A DNA stretch of 49,582 bases, taken from Paraburkholderia lacunae (GTDB taxonomy: Bacteria; Pseudomonadota; Gammaproteobacteria; Burkholderiales; Burkholderiaceae). Position 1 is the first letter of the stretch; every line of letters begins with the position of its first letter. Positions 41,059-49,188 of the stretch are shown piece by piece. The stretch spans positions 1-49,582 of the forward strand of contig NZ_QHKS01000041.1 in the NCBI RefSeq assembly GCF_003353175.1. The letters are read 5' to 3'. The notes below the pieces were generated by a model, which saw only the letters and a program-made list of their open reading frames with translations, had not been told where the DNA came from and ran no database searches. A program made the translations under genes and the position numbers.

Positions 41059-41997
41059 CTAGCGCCGCGACAGATGAATTCCCGCGAGCATGCAACGCAC
41101 GGATCCGCCAGCCTGTTCGATCGTGCCGACGCGCAACGGCAAGAGCCGCGCGGAGCGTTCGATGAGGGCGCGCTGCTGTCCCGTCAGGCACCCAAGCGCC
41201 CGTTCGGACAGCGCAAGAACACGGCCATCCTTGCCCGACAGTTCCAGTGCATTGCCCGCGAAGTTATCGATCTGCGAACGGTCCAGCGCGATGACGGCGC
41301 GGCCGCTCTCCAGCAGGCGTTCCTTCACCTGAGCGCGGCGGTGTTCATCCTGGATCAGGTCGAGACCGATCAGCACGAACTCGGTCGCGACGCTCATCAT
41401 CACGTTGGTGTGATACACGGGGCGGCCGGCGGCGTCGGCGGTATCGAAGCACATCGGTTCGAAATTGAAATGCGTGCAGAAACGTTCGAGCGCCACGGGG
41501 TCCGCGCGGCGTGAGCGCGCAGTGTAGGCAATGCGGGCGATATGATCCAGCACCATGGCGCCCGTGCCTTCCAGAAACATGTCGTCGTGTTCCAGGCCCG
41601 AGTAGTCGATGACGTCCTGCACGCGGTAGGTCGCCTTGAGCATTTCGATTACATCGGTTCTGCGTTCGCGCCGCCGGCTGACCGAATGCATTGGATAGAC
41701 CGCGACGTGGCCGCCGGGATGCGTCGAGAACCAGTTGTTGGGAAACACCGAATCCGGTGTCTGGTTCTCGCCTCTGTCGTCGAATACGTGCACGCGTACG
41801 CCGGCCGCCTCCAGCGTTTCGACGGCGGCGCTGACTTCATCGCGCGCCGCCGTGGCAAGCAATGCCGCTTCGGTCCGGCTCCGGACCTCGCCTGCACGCT
41901 GGAACGCGTTGTCGGCCGCTGTTTCGGGGTTCGGATGAAAACAGTGCGGGCGGATCATCACGACGGCGGCCGGCGCCTGGATTGACAGGAGGCTCAT
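41059..41997 (-). CDS. CtlX-type citrulline/arginine hydrolase (amidinotransferase superfamily)
   Basis: The product is 312 aa of the guanidino-group-modifying superfamily. Conserved parts are TPDSVFPNNWFSTHPGGHVA (start), LEHDDMFLEGTGAMVLDHI and the C-terminal catalytic Cys in GGSVRCMLAGIHLSRR. The ctlX group hydrolyses citrulline or a related ureido/guanidino compound to ornithine. The next gene on the same strand encodes ornithine cyclodeaminase, so the pair would route citrulline or arginine to proline. The gap to that gene is 76 bp. The precise substrate is inferred from context. Confidence 0.87.
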   Translation of the reverse strand: MSLLSIQAPAAVVMIRPHCFHPNPETAADNAFQRAGEVRSRTEAALLATAARDEVSAAVETLEAAGVRVHVFDDRGENQTPDSVFPNNWFSTHPGGHVAVYPMHSVSRRRERRTDVIEMLKATYRVQDVIDYSGLEHDDMFLEGTGAMVLDHIARIAYTARSRRADPVALERFCTHFNFEPMCFDTADAAGRPVYHTNVMMSVATEFVLIGLDLIQDEHRRAQVKERLLESGRAVIALDRSQIDNFAGNALELSGKDGRVLALSERALGCLTGQQRALIERSARLLPLRVGTIEQAGGSVRCMLAGIHLSRR

Positions 41998-42073
41998 GGG
42001 ATTTCTGATGGTAGGCAGTGGGTACGTACGGGGCTGGAACGGCCCCGGGTCCGATCGCTTGGGACCGATCGCT

Positions 42074-43159
42074 TTATCGGGCGAATGCGAATGCGTCGGC
42101 CAGCGCCGGCGTTGCAGCTGCGTTTGCCGCAGGCGCGGGCGCAGCGGTGGCCAGTGCGCCGAACAGGTCTCTCGGATCGGCCGGCGGCGGGATCAGCGCG
42201 ACTTCGATGCCGGCGTCCTGCTCCTGCGCGAGCGCGTGGAGATAGCGCAGCGCGGAATAGTCTTCGAGCGCGAAGCCCACGGAGTCGAATACGGTGACCT
42301 GAGCGGCGCTCTCCCGGCCTGCCGTCTCGCCGCGCAGCACGCGCCACAGTTCGATGACGGGCGAGTCGGCGGGGAGTTGCTGAATGTCGCCTTCGATGCG
42401 GGTCTGCGGCTCGTATTCGACGATTACGCGGCTCATGCGCAGCACGTCCGCATGCAATTCGGTCTTGCCGGGGCAATCGCCGCCGACGGCGTTCAGGTGC
42501 ATGCCGGGCTCGATCATGTCGGGTGTGACGATCGTCGCGTAGGCTTTGTCGGCCGTCACGGTCGTGACGATATCGGCGCCTCGCACCGCGTCGGCGGTAG
42601 ACGTTGCGCGAACGATCCGCAACGCCGGCCACGCGGCCAGGTTGCGCACGAGCTTATCGGTTGCACGCGCATCGATATCGAACACGCGAATCTCATCGAT
42701 GCCGAGGAGCGTGTGGAACGCGATCGCCTGGAATTCGCTTTGCGCGCCGTTGCCGATCAGGGCCATTCGTCGCGAATCGGGGCGCGCAAGGTTTCGCGCA
42801 GCGAGCGCGGAAGTCGCCGCGGTGCGCAGGGCGGTGGTCAGCGTGAGTTCGGAGAGGAACAGCGGGTAGCCGGTATCGACCGAGGCGAGCGCACCGAAGG
42901 CCATCACCGTGTGAATGCCGCGCTCGGCGTTGATCGGATGCCCGTTCACATACTTGAAGGCGAACAGGTTCGCGTCGGCGATGGGCATCAATTCGATCAC
43001 CCCCACCCGCGAGTGACAGGCGACGCGCGGCGACTTGTCGAAATCGCTCCAGCGAAGATAGTCCGCACGGATGGCTTCGGCGAGCTCGCTCAGGAAGCGC
43101 GGCACGCCGATTTCGGCAACGAGTCGATACGTGGCGGGTACGTCGAGAAAGCGGGTCAT
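42074..43159 (-). CDS. Ornithine cyclodeaminase family protein
   Basis: The product is 361 aa. The start at 43159 is preferred over 43165 because GGAGG (43167-43171) then lies 7 bases upstream. The Rossmann NAD site is RRMALIGNGAQSEFQAIAFH. ANLFAFKYVNGHPINAERG and MHLNAVGGDCPGKTELHADV are typical of ornithine cyclodeaminase, which forms proline and ammonia from ornithine. An Ala-rich C-terminal tail follows. It is divergent from an Lrp-type regulator and upstream of the ctlX-like gene in the same operon. Confidence 0.92.
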   Translation of the reverse strand: MTRFLDVPATYRLVAEIGVPRFLSELAEAIRADYLRWSDFDKSPRVACHSRVGVIELMPIADANLFAFKYVNGHPINAERGIHTVMAFGALASVDTGYPLFLSELTLTTALRTAATSALAARNLARPDSRRMALIGNGAQSEFQAIAFHTLLGIDEIRVFDIDARATDKLVRNLAAWPALRIVRATSTADAVRGADIVTTVTADKAYATIVTPDMIEPGMHLNAVGGDCPGKTELHADVLRMSRVIVEYEPQTRIEGDIQQLPADSPVIELWRVLRGETAGRESAAQVTVFDSVGFALEDYSALRYLHALAQEQDAGIEVALIPPPADPRDLFGALATAAPAPAANAAATPALADAFAFAR

Positions 43160-43352
43160 GGTCATGCCTCCAAGGTTGAAATGGGCTCCAGCACGGGAGC
43201 GATGACGGCATTATTCCCGTGAGTCCAGCCAACAAAAAGATGGCAAACCTTGCAAAATTTCCCGTCCGAATAGCAAAATGCTTTGGCAAAATGGCGTTTT
43301 GTACATCGCCAACAGGGGCAATCCGCGCGAGCGGCAAAAACGGGCAACGAAA
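43160..43352. promoter_or_regulatory. Divergent promoter region with repeated GCAAA boxes
   Basis: GCAAA(A) motifs start at 43243, 43252, 43273 and 43286, with GGCGTTTTG as an inverted partner near 43293. Two copies are 21 bp apart, two helical turns. Such an array suits a multimeric Lrp/AsnC protein controlling itself and the ornithine genes. I see no better-defined operator. Confidence 0.45.
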
Positions 43353-43784
43353 ATGATCCATCTCGATGACATCGACCGGCAGCTCATCGCGCTACTGCGC
43401 GACAACGCGCGCATGTCGGTCGTAGCGCTGGCGAAGCAGTTGCGCGTCGCGCGGGCCACGGTGCAGAACCGGCTGACGCGTCTGGAGGAGAGCGGGGTGA
43501 TCGTGGGCTACACGGTGCGGCTGAAGCCGGCGGCGGAGGCACACCGGATTCGCGCGCTGATGTCGATCGCGGTCGAAGGCAACCGCGCAGCCGACGTGGT
43601 GAAGGTGCTGCGCGGATACCCCAATGTCGCGACGATTCACAGCACCAACGGGCGCTGGGATCTCGTCGCGGAGCTGCGGGCGGATTCGCTGGAGAACTTC
43701 GATCGCGTGCTCGGCGCGATCCGCCTGATCGACGGGATCGCGAGCACCGAGACGAGCATTTTTCTTTCGACGCACAAGATGTGA
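43353..43784 (+). CDS. Lrp/AsnC family transcriptional regulator
   Basis: The product is 143 aa from the ATG at 43353, which gives the standard opening MIHLDDIDRQLIALLRDNAR. The HTH is VVALAKQLRVARATVQNRLT. The C-terminal RAM/ligand domain includes LMSIAVEGNRAADVVKVLRG and NGRWDLVAELRADSLENFD. It is divergent from the ornithine cyclodeaminase-ctlX operon. It probably responds to ornithine, arginine or proline and activates or represses that operon. An upstream extension to 43278 has no family similarity. Confidence 0.93.
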   Translation: MIHLDDIDRQLIALLRDNARMSVVALAKQLRVARATVQNRLTRLEESGVIVGYTVRLKPAAEAHRIRALMSIAVEGNRAADVVKVLRGYPNVATIHSTNGRWDLVAELRADSLENFDRVLGAIRLIDGIASTETSIFLSTHKM

Positions 43785-43819
43785 GGCGGCGGGTCGGGGC
43801 ATTCGCCGCGTTCACGTTG

Positions 43820-43836
43820 GCCGCGTTCACCGCGGC
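43820..43836. terminator. Hairpin between convergent lrp-like and osmC-like genes
   Basis: GCCGCG-TTCAC-CGCGGC forms a 6-bp stem, followed by TTGAAATTC on the plus strand. It lies in the 89-bp gap between convergent genes. Confidence 0.5.
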
Positions 43837-43873
43837 TTGAAATTCAACGCTCCTGCAGTTTCAGCGCGATGCA

Positions 43874-44275
43874 TCACTGCATTGTCGTGTCGATACGTGT
43901 TCCCCGCTTGATGAACAGCGTGACCGGCGTCTTCTCGCAGATTTCGGCGAGGCGGGCACGCTGGGCATCGTCGAGGGGCGCATCGACGGATACGGCGCGC
44001 CGGATGTATTGGCCGCCGTTATGGTCGTTGTGTAATTCGGCGCTGACTTCGATTCGGCCGCCCGGCCAGGTTTTCCTCTGCATGTACATCTTGAGCGTTG
44101 CCGTGGTGCAGGCGGCGAGGCCCGCGAGCACGAACTCGAATGGCGCCGGGCCGCGATTTTGCCCACCCTCGTGCGGCGCTTCATCGCCGACCAGGCTGTG
44201 GGTGCCCGCTTCGAGTTTGACGAGATAGTCGGGCGCGTCTGCGTCCGATACGGCGGTTGCGGTTGCCAAGGTCAT
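43874..44275 (-). CDS. OsmC family peroxiredoxin-like protein
   Basis: The product is 133 aa. The ATG at 44275 is supported by GAGGA upstream. The two redox cysteines of OsmC proteins are present, in LAGLAACTTATLKMYMQRK and in LAEICEKTPVTLFIKRG. GPAPFEFVLAGLAAC is characteristic of the family. These proteins reduce organic hydroperoxides in the cytosol. It stands alone between an Lrp regulator and a DUF1697 gene, and nothing nearby indicates a specific role. Confidence 0.92.
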   Translation of the reverse strand: MTLATATAVSDADAPDYLVKLEAGTHSLVGDEAPHEGGQNRGPAPFEFVLAGLAACTTATLKMYMQRKTWPGGRIEVSAELHNDHNGGQYIRRAVSVDAPLDDAQRARLAEICEKTPVTLFIKRGTRIDTTMQ

Positions 44276-44456
44276 AAGAATCCTCACTTGCCGGTATTGG
44301 TGGCGGTAAGGGGATTCTATCGACTTCGTCTGCTACCGGCGCAAACGCTTCCGGCGATTGCGCTGAGCATCCCATTCGCGCATCTCTTTCGGCTGGCGCT
44401 CGAAAACGCATCGCCCCGAGGCTTGGCCGGGGTCTGCGCGTCAAGTGGCCATCGAA

Positions 44457-44966
44457 CTACGCCGCCGTCCACTCGACGAGTTTGGCGACAGTGTTCATGT
44501 TGCGGGCGGTGCCGGTTTTCGCGGCCGGGATGTTCAGTTTGGAATGCGCCATGCCTTCCCCGTAGTGCACGTAAATCTCGCGCGCTCCGAGGACGATTTC
44601 TTCTGTCTGCTGGCCACTTACACGATCCAGGGTATCGGCAGGCGGCGGTGCATCGAGAAAGATTGCGACGGTTCGATTCGGTGCCGCCGACCCGAAGGGA
44701 TTCCCGGCGAGAACCGCGGCGAGTTCGGCGCCTGTCCGGACGAGAACCCCTACGGGCTTGCCGGCATACGTCGCGAGGCAAGCCTCGAGCTTCGCCTTCA
44801 CAGAACGTTCAGGAAGCTTGCTTTCGAATACGACGTTACCGCTGGCGATATACGTGCGCACGTTGGAAAAGCCGATGGATTCGCACATCGCGCGAAGTTC
44901 GGCCATGGGAAGTTTGCCGGTGCCGCCCACATTCACGGCCCGCAGGAAAGCAGCGTAGGTAGTCAT
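44457..44966 (-). CDS. DUF1697 family protein
   Basis: The product is 169 aa. It begins MTTYAAFLRAVNVGGTGKLP and continues FSNVRTYIASGNVVFES, the signature of DUF1697, a widespread bacterial family of unknown function. It also has EIYVHYGEGMAHSKLNIPAA and ARNMNTVAKLVEWT, both common in the family. It is preceded by the Tle5 C-terminal remnant on the same strand, 9 bp from its start, which may place it just outside the type VI island. Confidence 0.92.
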   Translation of the reverse strand: MTTYAAFLRAVNVGGTGKLPMAELRAMCESIGFSNVRTYIASGNVVFESKLPERSVKAKLEACLATYAGKPVGVLVRTGAELAAVLAGNPFGSAAPNRTVAIFLDAPPPADTLDRVSGQQTEEIVLGAREIYVHYGEGMAHSKLNIPAAKTGTARNMNTVAKLVEWTAA

Positions 44967-44975
44967 CCGGCGATT

Positions 44976-45134
44976 CTATCGCCGTTTCCGGCAATGCCGG
45001 ACGGCGGTATCGCTTGTAGATGGCACGGAGATCGAGCCGTACAGCGTGGTGGTCGCGCGGTGATCTTCGAATGGCAATAAGAATCCAGTCATCAGCTGCG
45101 TGCCTGCCTGCTGGACATCCTGATTCTTGCTCAT
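44976..45134 (-). pseudogene. Orphan fragment homologous to the Tle5 C-terminus
   Basis: This 52-codon frame from the ATG at 45134 begins MSKNQDVQQAGTQLMTGFLL. It aligns with the last 46 residues of the Tle5 effector encoded at 47179-49149, including an unbroken 12-residue match, GFLLPFEDHRAT. Conservation continues with T.....S..V/MPS. The full-length effector has the same Met-containing context (RRMAQN against WRMSKN). No HKD catalytic motif is present. It lies about 55 bp beyond the PAAR stop on the same strand. It is best read as the tail of a deleted or displaced second effector. A small expressed peptide cannot be excluded. Confidence 0.75.
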
Positions 45135-45189
45135 CCGCCAGTTCCGATGGATTCGGATTTTCCGACTCAACGACGGACCGTGCATCGGG

Positions 45190-45453
45190 TCAAGGCATGG
45201 AGGCCGTCGCACTGCGGCTCACCAGTGTGCAGCCGCACGTCGCATGATGGCCGTGCAGGGCAACCGGGGCACCGCCGAACATGCTGTTTCCATCGCCTTC
45301 CGCGATGGTCTGTGTTCCGTGTTCCCTGCATTCAACCGAGTCGCCCTTGCGGGCAACCGGCTTGCCGTCCACGAAGTCGGCGTTCGAACCGGTCGTGACG
45401 GTGCCGCCGTGCGGGGCCAGCGTATCGCCAACGACAATGACTTGTCGGGCCAT
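45190..45453 (-). CDS. PAAR-domain protein (type VI secretion spike tip)
   Basis: The product is 87 aa from the ATG at 45453, with AAGGGAGAG upstream. It is a complete PAAR domain: VVGDTLAPHGGTVTTGSNAD, KPVARKGDSVECREHGTQTI, EGDGNSMFGGAPVALHGHHA and TCGC, including the Cys/His residues that hold the zinc at the tip. PAAR proteins cap the VgrG trimer and sharpen the spike. It is downstream of the immunity gene in the VgrG-effector operon, 59 bp after its stop. Confidence 0.93.
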   Translation of the reverse strand: MARQVIVVGDTLAPHGGTVTTGSNADFVDGKPVARKGDSVECREHGTQTIAEGDGNSMFGGAPVALHGHHATCGCTLVSRSATASMP

Positions 45454-45512
45454 CAGAACTCTCCCTTGCAGCCGGTTTATTGCCTTGTGACGACGCGCCT
45501 GTCGGGCGCTGC

Positions 45513-47186
45513 CTACAAGCGGATGTCGAGTATGCCGGGCATTCCGGTATCCCCGTTGGGACTGCCCAGGTAAGTCCACTGCAGGTCCTGAGCCGCGACG
45601 TCGATGAACTGTTCGCCCGGGTGCGGGAACGCGTGATCCTTCTCGACGAACGCCTGGCGGTCCCAGCGGTTGTACACCCCAGCCATCGGGTGATCGTCGG
45701 CGACACGGCCTTCCCATATCCCGGTCTGCGGGCAGCGCTGCTGGCCATTGCACCGGACCGGCGAAGCGGGTTCAGGGACTTCGCGCAGGAAGCCGGCCTC
45801 GATCATGTGTTTCAGGAAATCGTATCGCTGCGGTGGCAGGGCATACGTCTCGCCGAGATAATGCCACTGCACCTGGTCGGCAGTGAGCCACTCGAATGAC
45901 GATGCTTCGAAGCGCTCACCGGCCTGATAGCGCTCCGGCGCGTTTCGCCGGGCGGGAATCAGTTGGGTCTTGGGAGCAGATGCGGGACCGTACAGCGCAA
46001 GCCAGTAGCCGTCGCGCGGCACGATCTGGTTGCCCGCCACCGCCATCGTGCTTTGTTCCACCGACGACACAGTGTATCCGGGCGGAATGAATTCACGTCC
46101 TTGCAGCGCTGCGCCTTGTTGCGGTTTGGGCGGTGGTGTCACGGCCTTTGCGCCGTCGATCAATGTCTGCACATCGCCGTCCCACTTGGGCAATGGGGCC
46201 GGAGGCAGGGGGAGTACCTTGTCGAGATTGGGAAGCTTCAGGCGGCCACCATAAAACTCCAGCGCGTCGCCAAGCTTGCTGTAACGCTGGGCACGGGCCT
46301 TGTCAATGCTGCCGACGAGATTGCTGCCGTCTGCAAGGCCTAGGCCATTGAATTCGGGAACGATACTGTTGGCGCATTTTGCACTTCCAAGTTTTACACC
46401 CTCGTGCAAAAGCTTGAGAGCCTTCAGCTTGGCTTCAACTGTCTTGGAGCGTGAATAGATAAGTGACAATTCGTCTGCCGCGTCCCCATAACCTTGGGCC
46501 AAGGCACATTCCAGCATTTGTGTTGCAACGGGCAGATTGCCCCAGAATTCCCCCTCAGGATCATCGTACGCACCATCCATTTTTGTGCCGAGGAACGTCA
46601 TCGCCGAAGGACTACCCATGTCGGCCGCGCGCTGAAAAAACGCGTACGCACTGGTGGCGCTCCCTCCCTTGACCACACCGTTCTGATGATAGATGCCCAT
46701 CATGTCGTATGCGTCGGGCACGCCCAGTTTCATAGCCTTCTCGACCCAGCCAATCGCGGCCTCCGGATCGTGTTGCGGAACGCCCGGATTGTCGCTCAGG
46801 ATCAGTGAGGCGAGATTAAGCATGGCTTTCCAGTGATTGCGTTCGGCCGCCTGCATGTACAACTGGTAAATCTTCGCGTAGTCACGCTTCGTGGCGTAGA
46901 TGTTCGGGTCATCGAGCGCCAGCGCCTGCTGGAACCACAGTTCAGCCTGCGGATTGACCGGCGGTAGGTGCGGGTCCTGGTGCACACAGGTGAAGGTTTC
47001 GCGGTGCGGATTGAACAGCGGCAGTTTCTCGTAGCGTGGCAGGTCGGACATGGCGGTGCTCAGCTTGCTGGTAAGGGCAGTGAAGGGGCTGGCCTGCACG
47101 CCAGCGGTCATCACACCGAGGCTGGCGACCAGAAATCGCAGAACGAGGGTGATAAACCCTGCGCGGAATCGATACATGTCAGGCAT
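45513..47186 (-). CDS. Periplasmic Sel1-repeat protein, putative Tle5 immunity protein
   Basis: The product is 557 aa. A signal peptide (LVLRFLVASLGVMTAGVQA) suggests export to the periplasm, where Tle5 acts. Residues about 75-300 contain Sel1-like helical repeats (AMLNLASLILSDNPGVPQHD; GVPDAYDMMGIYHQNGVVKG; GSPSAMTFLGTKMDGAYDDP). Residues about 385-555 hold two similar halves, each with a Pro-x-x-G-x-W start and a QW-x-YLG end. The gene overlaps the tle5 3' end by 8 bp, the usual arrangement for an immunity gene. Neutralisation of Tle5 is inferred from this and from Sel1 proteins in other Tle5 loci. Confidence 0.85.
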   Translation of the reverse strand: MPDMYRFRAGFITLVLRFLVASLGVMTAGVQASPFTALTSKLSTAMSDLPRYEKLPLFNPHRETFTCVHQDPHLPPVNPQAELWFQQALALDDPNIYATKRDYAKIYQLYMQAAERNHWKAMLNLASLILSDNPGVPQHDPEAAIGWVEKAMKLGVPDAYDMMGIYHQNGVVKGGSATSAYAFFQRAADMGSPSAMTFLGTKMDGAYDDPEGEFWGNLPVATQMLECALAQGYGDAADELSLIYSRSKTVEAKLKALKLLHEGVKLGSAKCANSIVPEFNGLGLADGSNLVGSIDKARAQRYSKLGDALEFYGGRLKLPNLDKVLPLPPAPLPKWDGDVQTLIDGAKAVTPPPKPQQGAALQGREFIPPGYTVSSVEQSTMAVAGNQIVPRDGYWLALYGPASAPKTQLIPARRNAPERYQAGERFEASSFEWLTADQVQWHYLGETYALPPQRYDFLKHMIEAGFLREVPEPASPVRCNGQQRCPQTGIWEGRVADDHPMAGVYNRWDRQAFVEKDHAFPHPGEQFIDVAAQDLQWTYLGSPNGDTGMPGILDIRL

Positions 47187-49149
47187 ATTCTGAGTTTCCC
47201 GAAGACGGCATGGTCACTGACGCGTGCATCGTGTTCGTGGCACGGTGGTCCTCGAAGGGCAGCAGGAAGCCATTCAGAGGCTCTTTGCCGCCCTTCTTGA
47301 CATTAAGGTTCTGTGCCATACGTCTGTTCCATGCTCTAAAAACATCGGGCAGATCGGCAGGGCTGCCGCTGCCAGGAATATCGCCTCCGGAATGCAAATT
47401 GAAAACATTCTGGCGCAACGAGCCAGCATATTCCAGTCCGGTCACGCCGATATTGATTTCGCTGTCTGACGACATGCTTCGTTGGTTCAGGTTCGCACTG
47501 CCCACCGTGAGGAACACGTCGTCGATGATCATCAGCTTGGAGTGGATGTAGATTTCACGGTACGCCATACCATCGCCGTGGGGGCCGCTCGCGCGCAACC
47601 GGGCGACACTCACTTTCATTCCATAGGTGGCCGCAAGCTGCTGCGTGCTGGGGCGATCCAATACCTTGCGCTGGGTGCTTATCGGACCGTCGGGCGTGTC
47701 GACGGTATCGGTGATGGTTTTTGCGTCCGCATAATTCTGGCTGATATTGCCGTCATCCACGTACTTTCTCTGGTCCGACATTCCATCGCTCGCGCCAAGC
47801 TCGGTAAGCATGTCATACGTGCGTGGAATCATTCCGTCGTCTTCTGGATGCGGGATGACGATGAACAGATGTAGCATCGGCATCTGTGAAACGGGTTTGC
47901 CAGACTTTGCCGCCCACGCCTCGCAGAATGTTTGTCGGGTGTCTTTCAGGTGACGTGCGAATGCGGGATAGAAAAAATACTGGTTCTCGATATAGATGTA
48001 GTTGCGGGCGAAACTGCTGGCCTGATAGTACAGTTCCTTGATCGTCTTGTCGTTCTCACGCGGATGGGTGCGAACGATCTGCACGCCGTGAGCTGGATTG
48101 CTGGGTACCTTCGGGATGTTGGCCGGGATGTCGGTCAGCTCGTTGACCTTATGGTCTGGCGCGAAGATGTTCCAGTCGCTCACAAAGTTATGATGCAACC
48201 GCTTGAGCGCGGGACCGACCACGCGGCACGCATAGTCCTGGTACGGTCTGCCGTGCACGTAGCCTTTCGTCGCGGGTTGCCCTTGCGTCGCCTCCTCGTG
48301 CGCCTGCTCGTCCTTGAGCTTACCCTTGGCTAACGCCTCCCGTATTGGATCGTCGATCTTGTGGGCAGTGCTGTCCCAGTAGTCGGTCACAGAGTTCAGC
48401 CCCATGACGTAACCGACTGCGTAGCGGCCTTCCTCGTAGGCGTAATCGATCAGGACCGGTTTCTGATGGTGCGTCGGATAATTTTCCATCAGACCGGTTT
48501 CATCAGTTGGATTTCCCGCCACGTAAGCCGGCTTGTCCTCCTCGTCGGCCAGTGCGTGGTGCGCATCCGCGGTTTCGATGGAGCGGAATGCAACCTGAAG
48601 ACGCGGATTCTTCCCGCTGACGTTGCCTTTCGGCAGATTGTCTTTCCACCACCGGATGCAGTATTCCTGACGCTTCTTGCTGTCGTACGGAGACGACGAA
48701 GTGCCGACTATCCAGGCCGCCGGATTGGTGAATGGATTGTGGCCGTTGTCGGAGTAGCCGGGTACGTTGTTCTGTTTGGCCGAGGCAGTTTCGGCGTACC
48801 AGACCATCAGTCTGACCGTAACCGGGTTCTCCTTGCGGGTCGTGATCTCTTCAAGCAGCGCCCCATAGGTCTGCCCGCGCGGCCACGTGTCGCCGCCGCG
48901 CACGAGTTCCATGCCTGGGTCGAATCCCCAGCAGATGATTTCCACGGTCGATTTCGCATTTTTCAGGTCGTTCGCGATCGATCTGAATCCATCTTCGCCA
49001 CAGATCATGAAATCGAGCGTGTTCTCATAGGTAATCGGCGCAATGTCCTGGCGTTTTTCCAGTAGCCATTGAACCGATCCCTGCGCGGTACGGCTCTGTT
49101 CGTCAATCGCGACGGTTGCCGGATTCTGGGACTGTAGGGTGTCAGCCAC
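47179..49149 (-). CDS. tle5: Type VI secretion phospholipase D effector (Tle5 family)
   Basis: The product is 656 aa with a GTG start at 49149 and AAGGAC upstream. It has two phospholipase D HKD motifs, His228-Lys230-Asp235 (HQKPVLID) and His536-Lys538-Asp543 (HSKLMIID, then VGSANLNQRS). The spacing of about 300 residues is normal for Tle5. The family hydrolyses phospholipid head groups in the target cell's periplasm. There is no signal peptide, in line with delivery by the VgrG spike. The gene follows vgrG by 39 bp and precedes its likely immunity and PAAR genes. Its base composition looks less GC-rich than that of the metabolic genes, as expected for an acquired cargo module. Confidence 0.93.
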   Translation of the reverse strand: MADTLQSQNPATVAIDEQSRTAQGSVQWLLEKRQDIAPITYENTLDFMICGEDGFRSIANDLKNAKSTVEIICWGFDPGMELVRGGDTWPRGQTYGALLEEITTRKENPVTVRLMVWYAETASAKQNNVPGYSDNGHNPFTNPAAWIVGTSSSPYDSKKRQEYCIRWWKDNLPKGNVSGKNPRLQVAFRSIETADAHHALADEEDKPAYVAGNPTDETGLMENYPTHHQKPVLIDYAYEEGRYAVGYVMGLNSVTDYWDSTAHKIDDPIREALAKGKLKDEQAHEEATQGQPATKGYVHGRPYQDYACRVVGPALKRLHHNFVSDWNIFAPDHKVNELTDIPANIPKVPSNPAHGVQIVRTHPRENDKTIKELYYQASSFARNYIYIENQYFFYPAFARHLKDTRQTFCEAWAAKSGKPVSQMPMLHLFIVIPHPEDDGMIPRTYDMLTELGASDGMSDQRKYVDDGNISQNYADAKTITDTVDTPDGPISTQRKVLDRPSTQQLAATYGMKVSVARLRASGPHGDGMAYREIYIHSKLMIIDDVFLTVGSANLNQRSMSSDSEINIGVTGLEYAGSLRQNVFNLHSGGDIPGSGSPADLPDVFRAWNRRMAQNLNVKKGGKEPLNGFLLPFEDHRATNTMHASVTMPSSGNSEYA

Positions 49150-49188
49150 GTTCAGGTCCTTGTCATCAGTGTGTCTGGATGCAACGCA

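Noticed and set aside
44401..44456. GC-rich CCCCG/CGGGG hairpin as a terminator for the DUF1697 gene
   Set aside because: The stem is only 5 bp with a 9-base loop and no T-run, which is too weak to call at this GC content.
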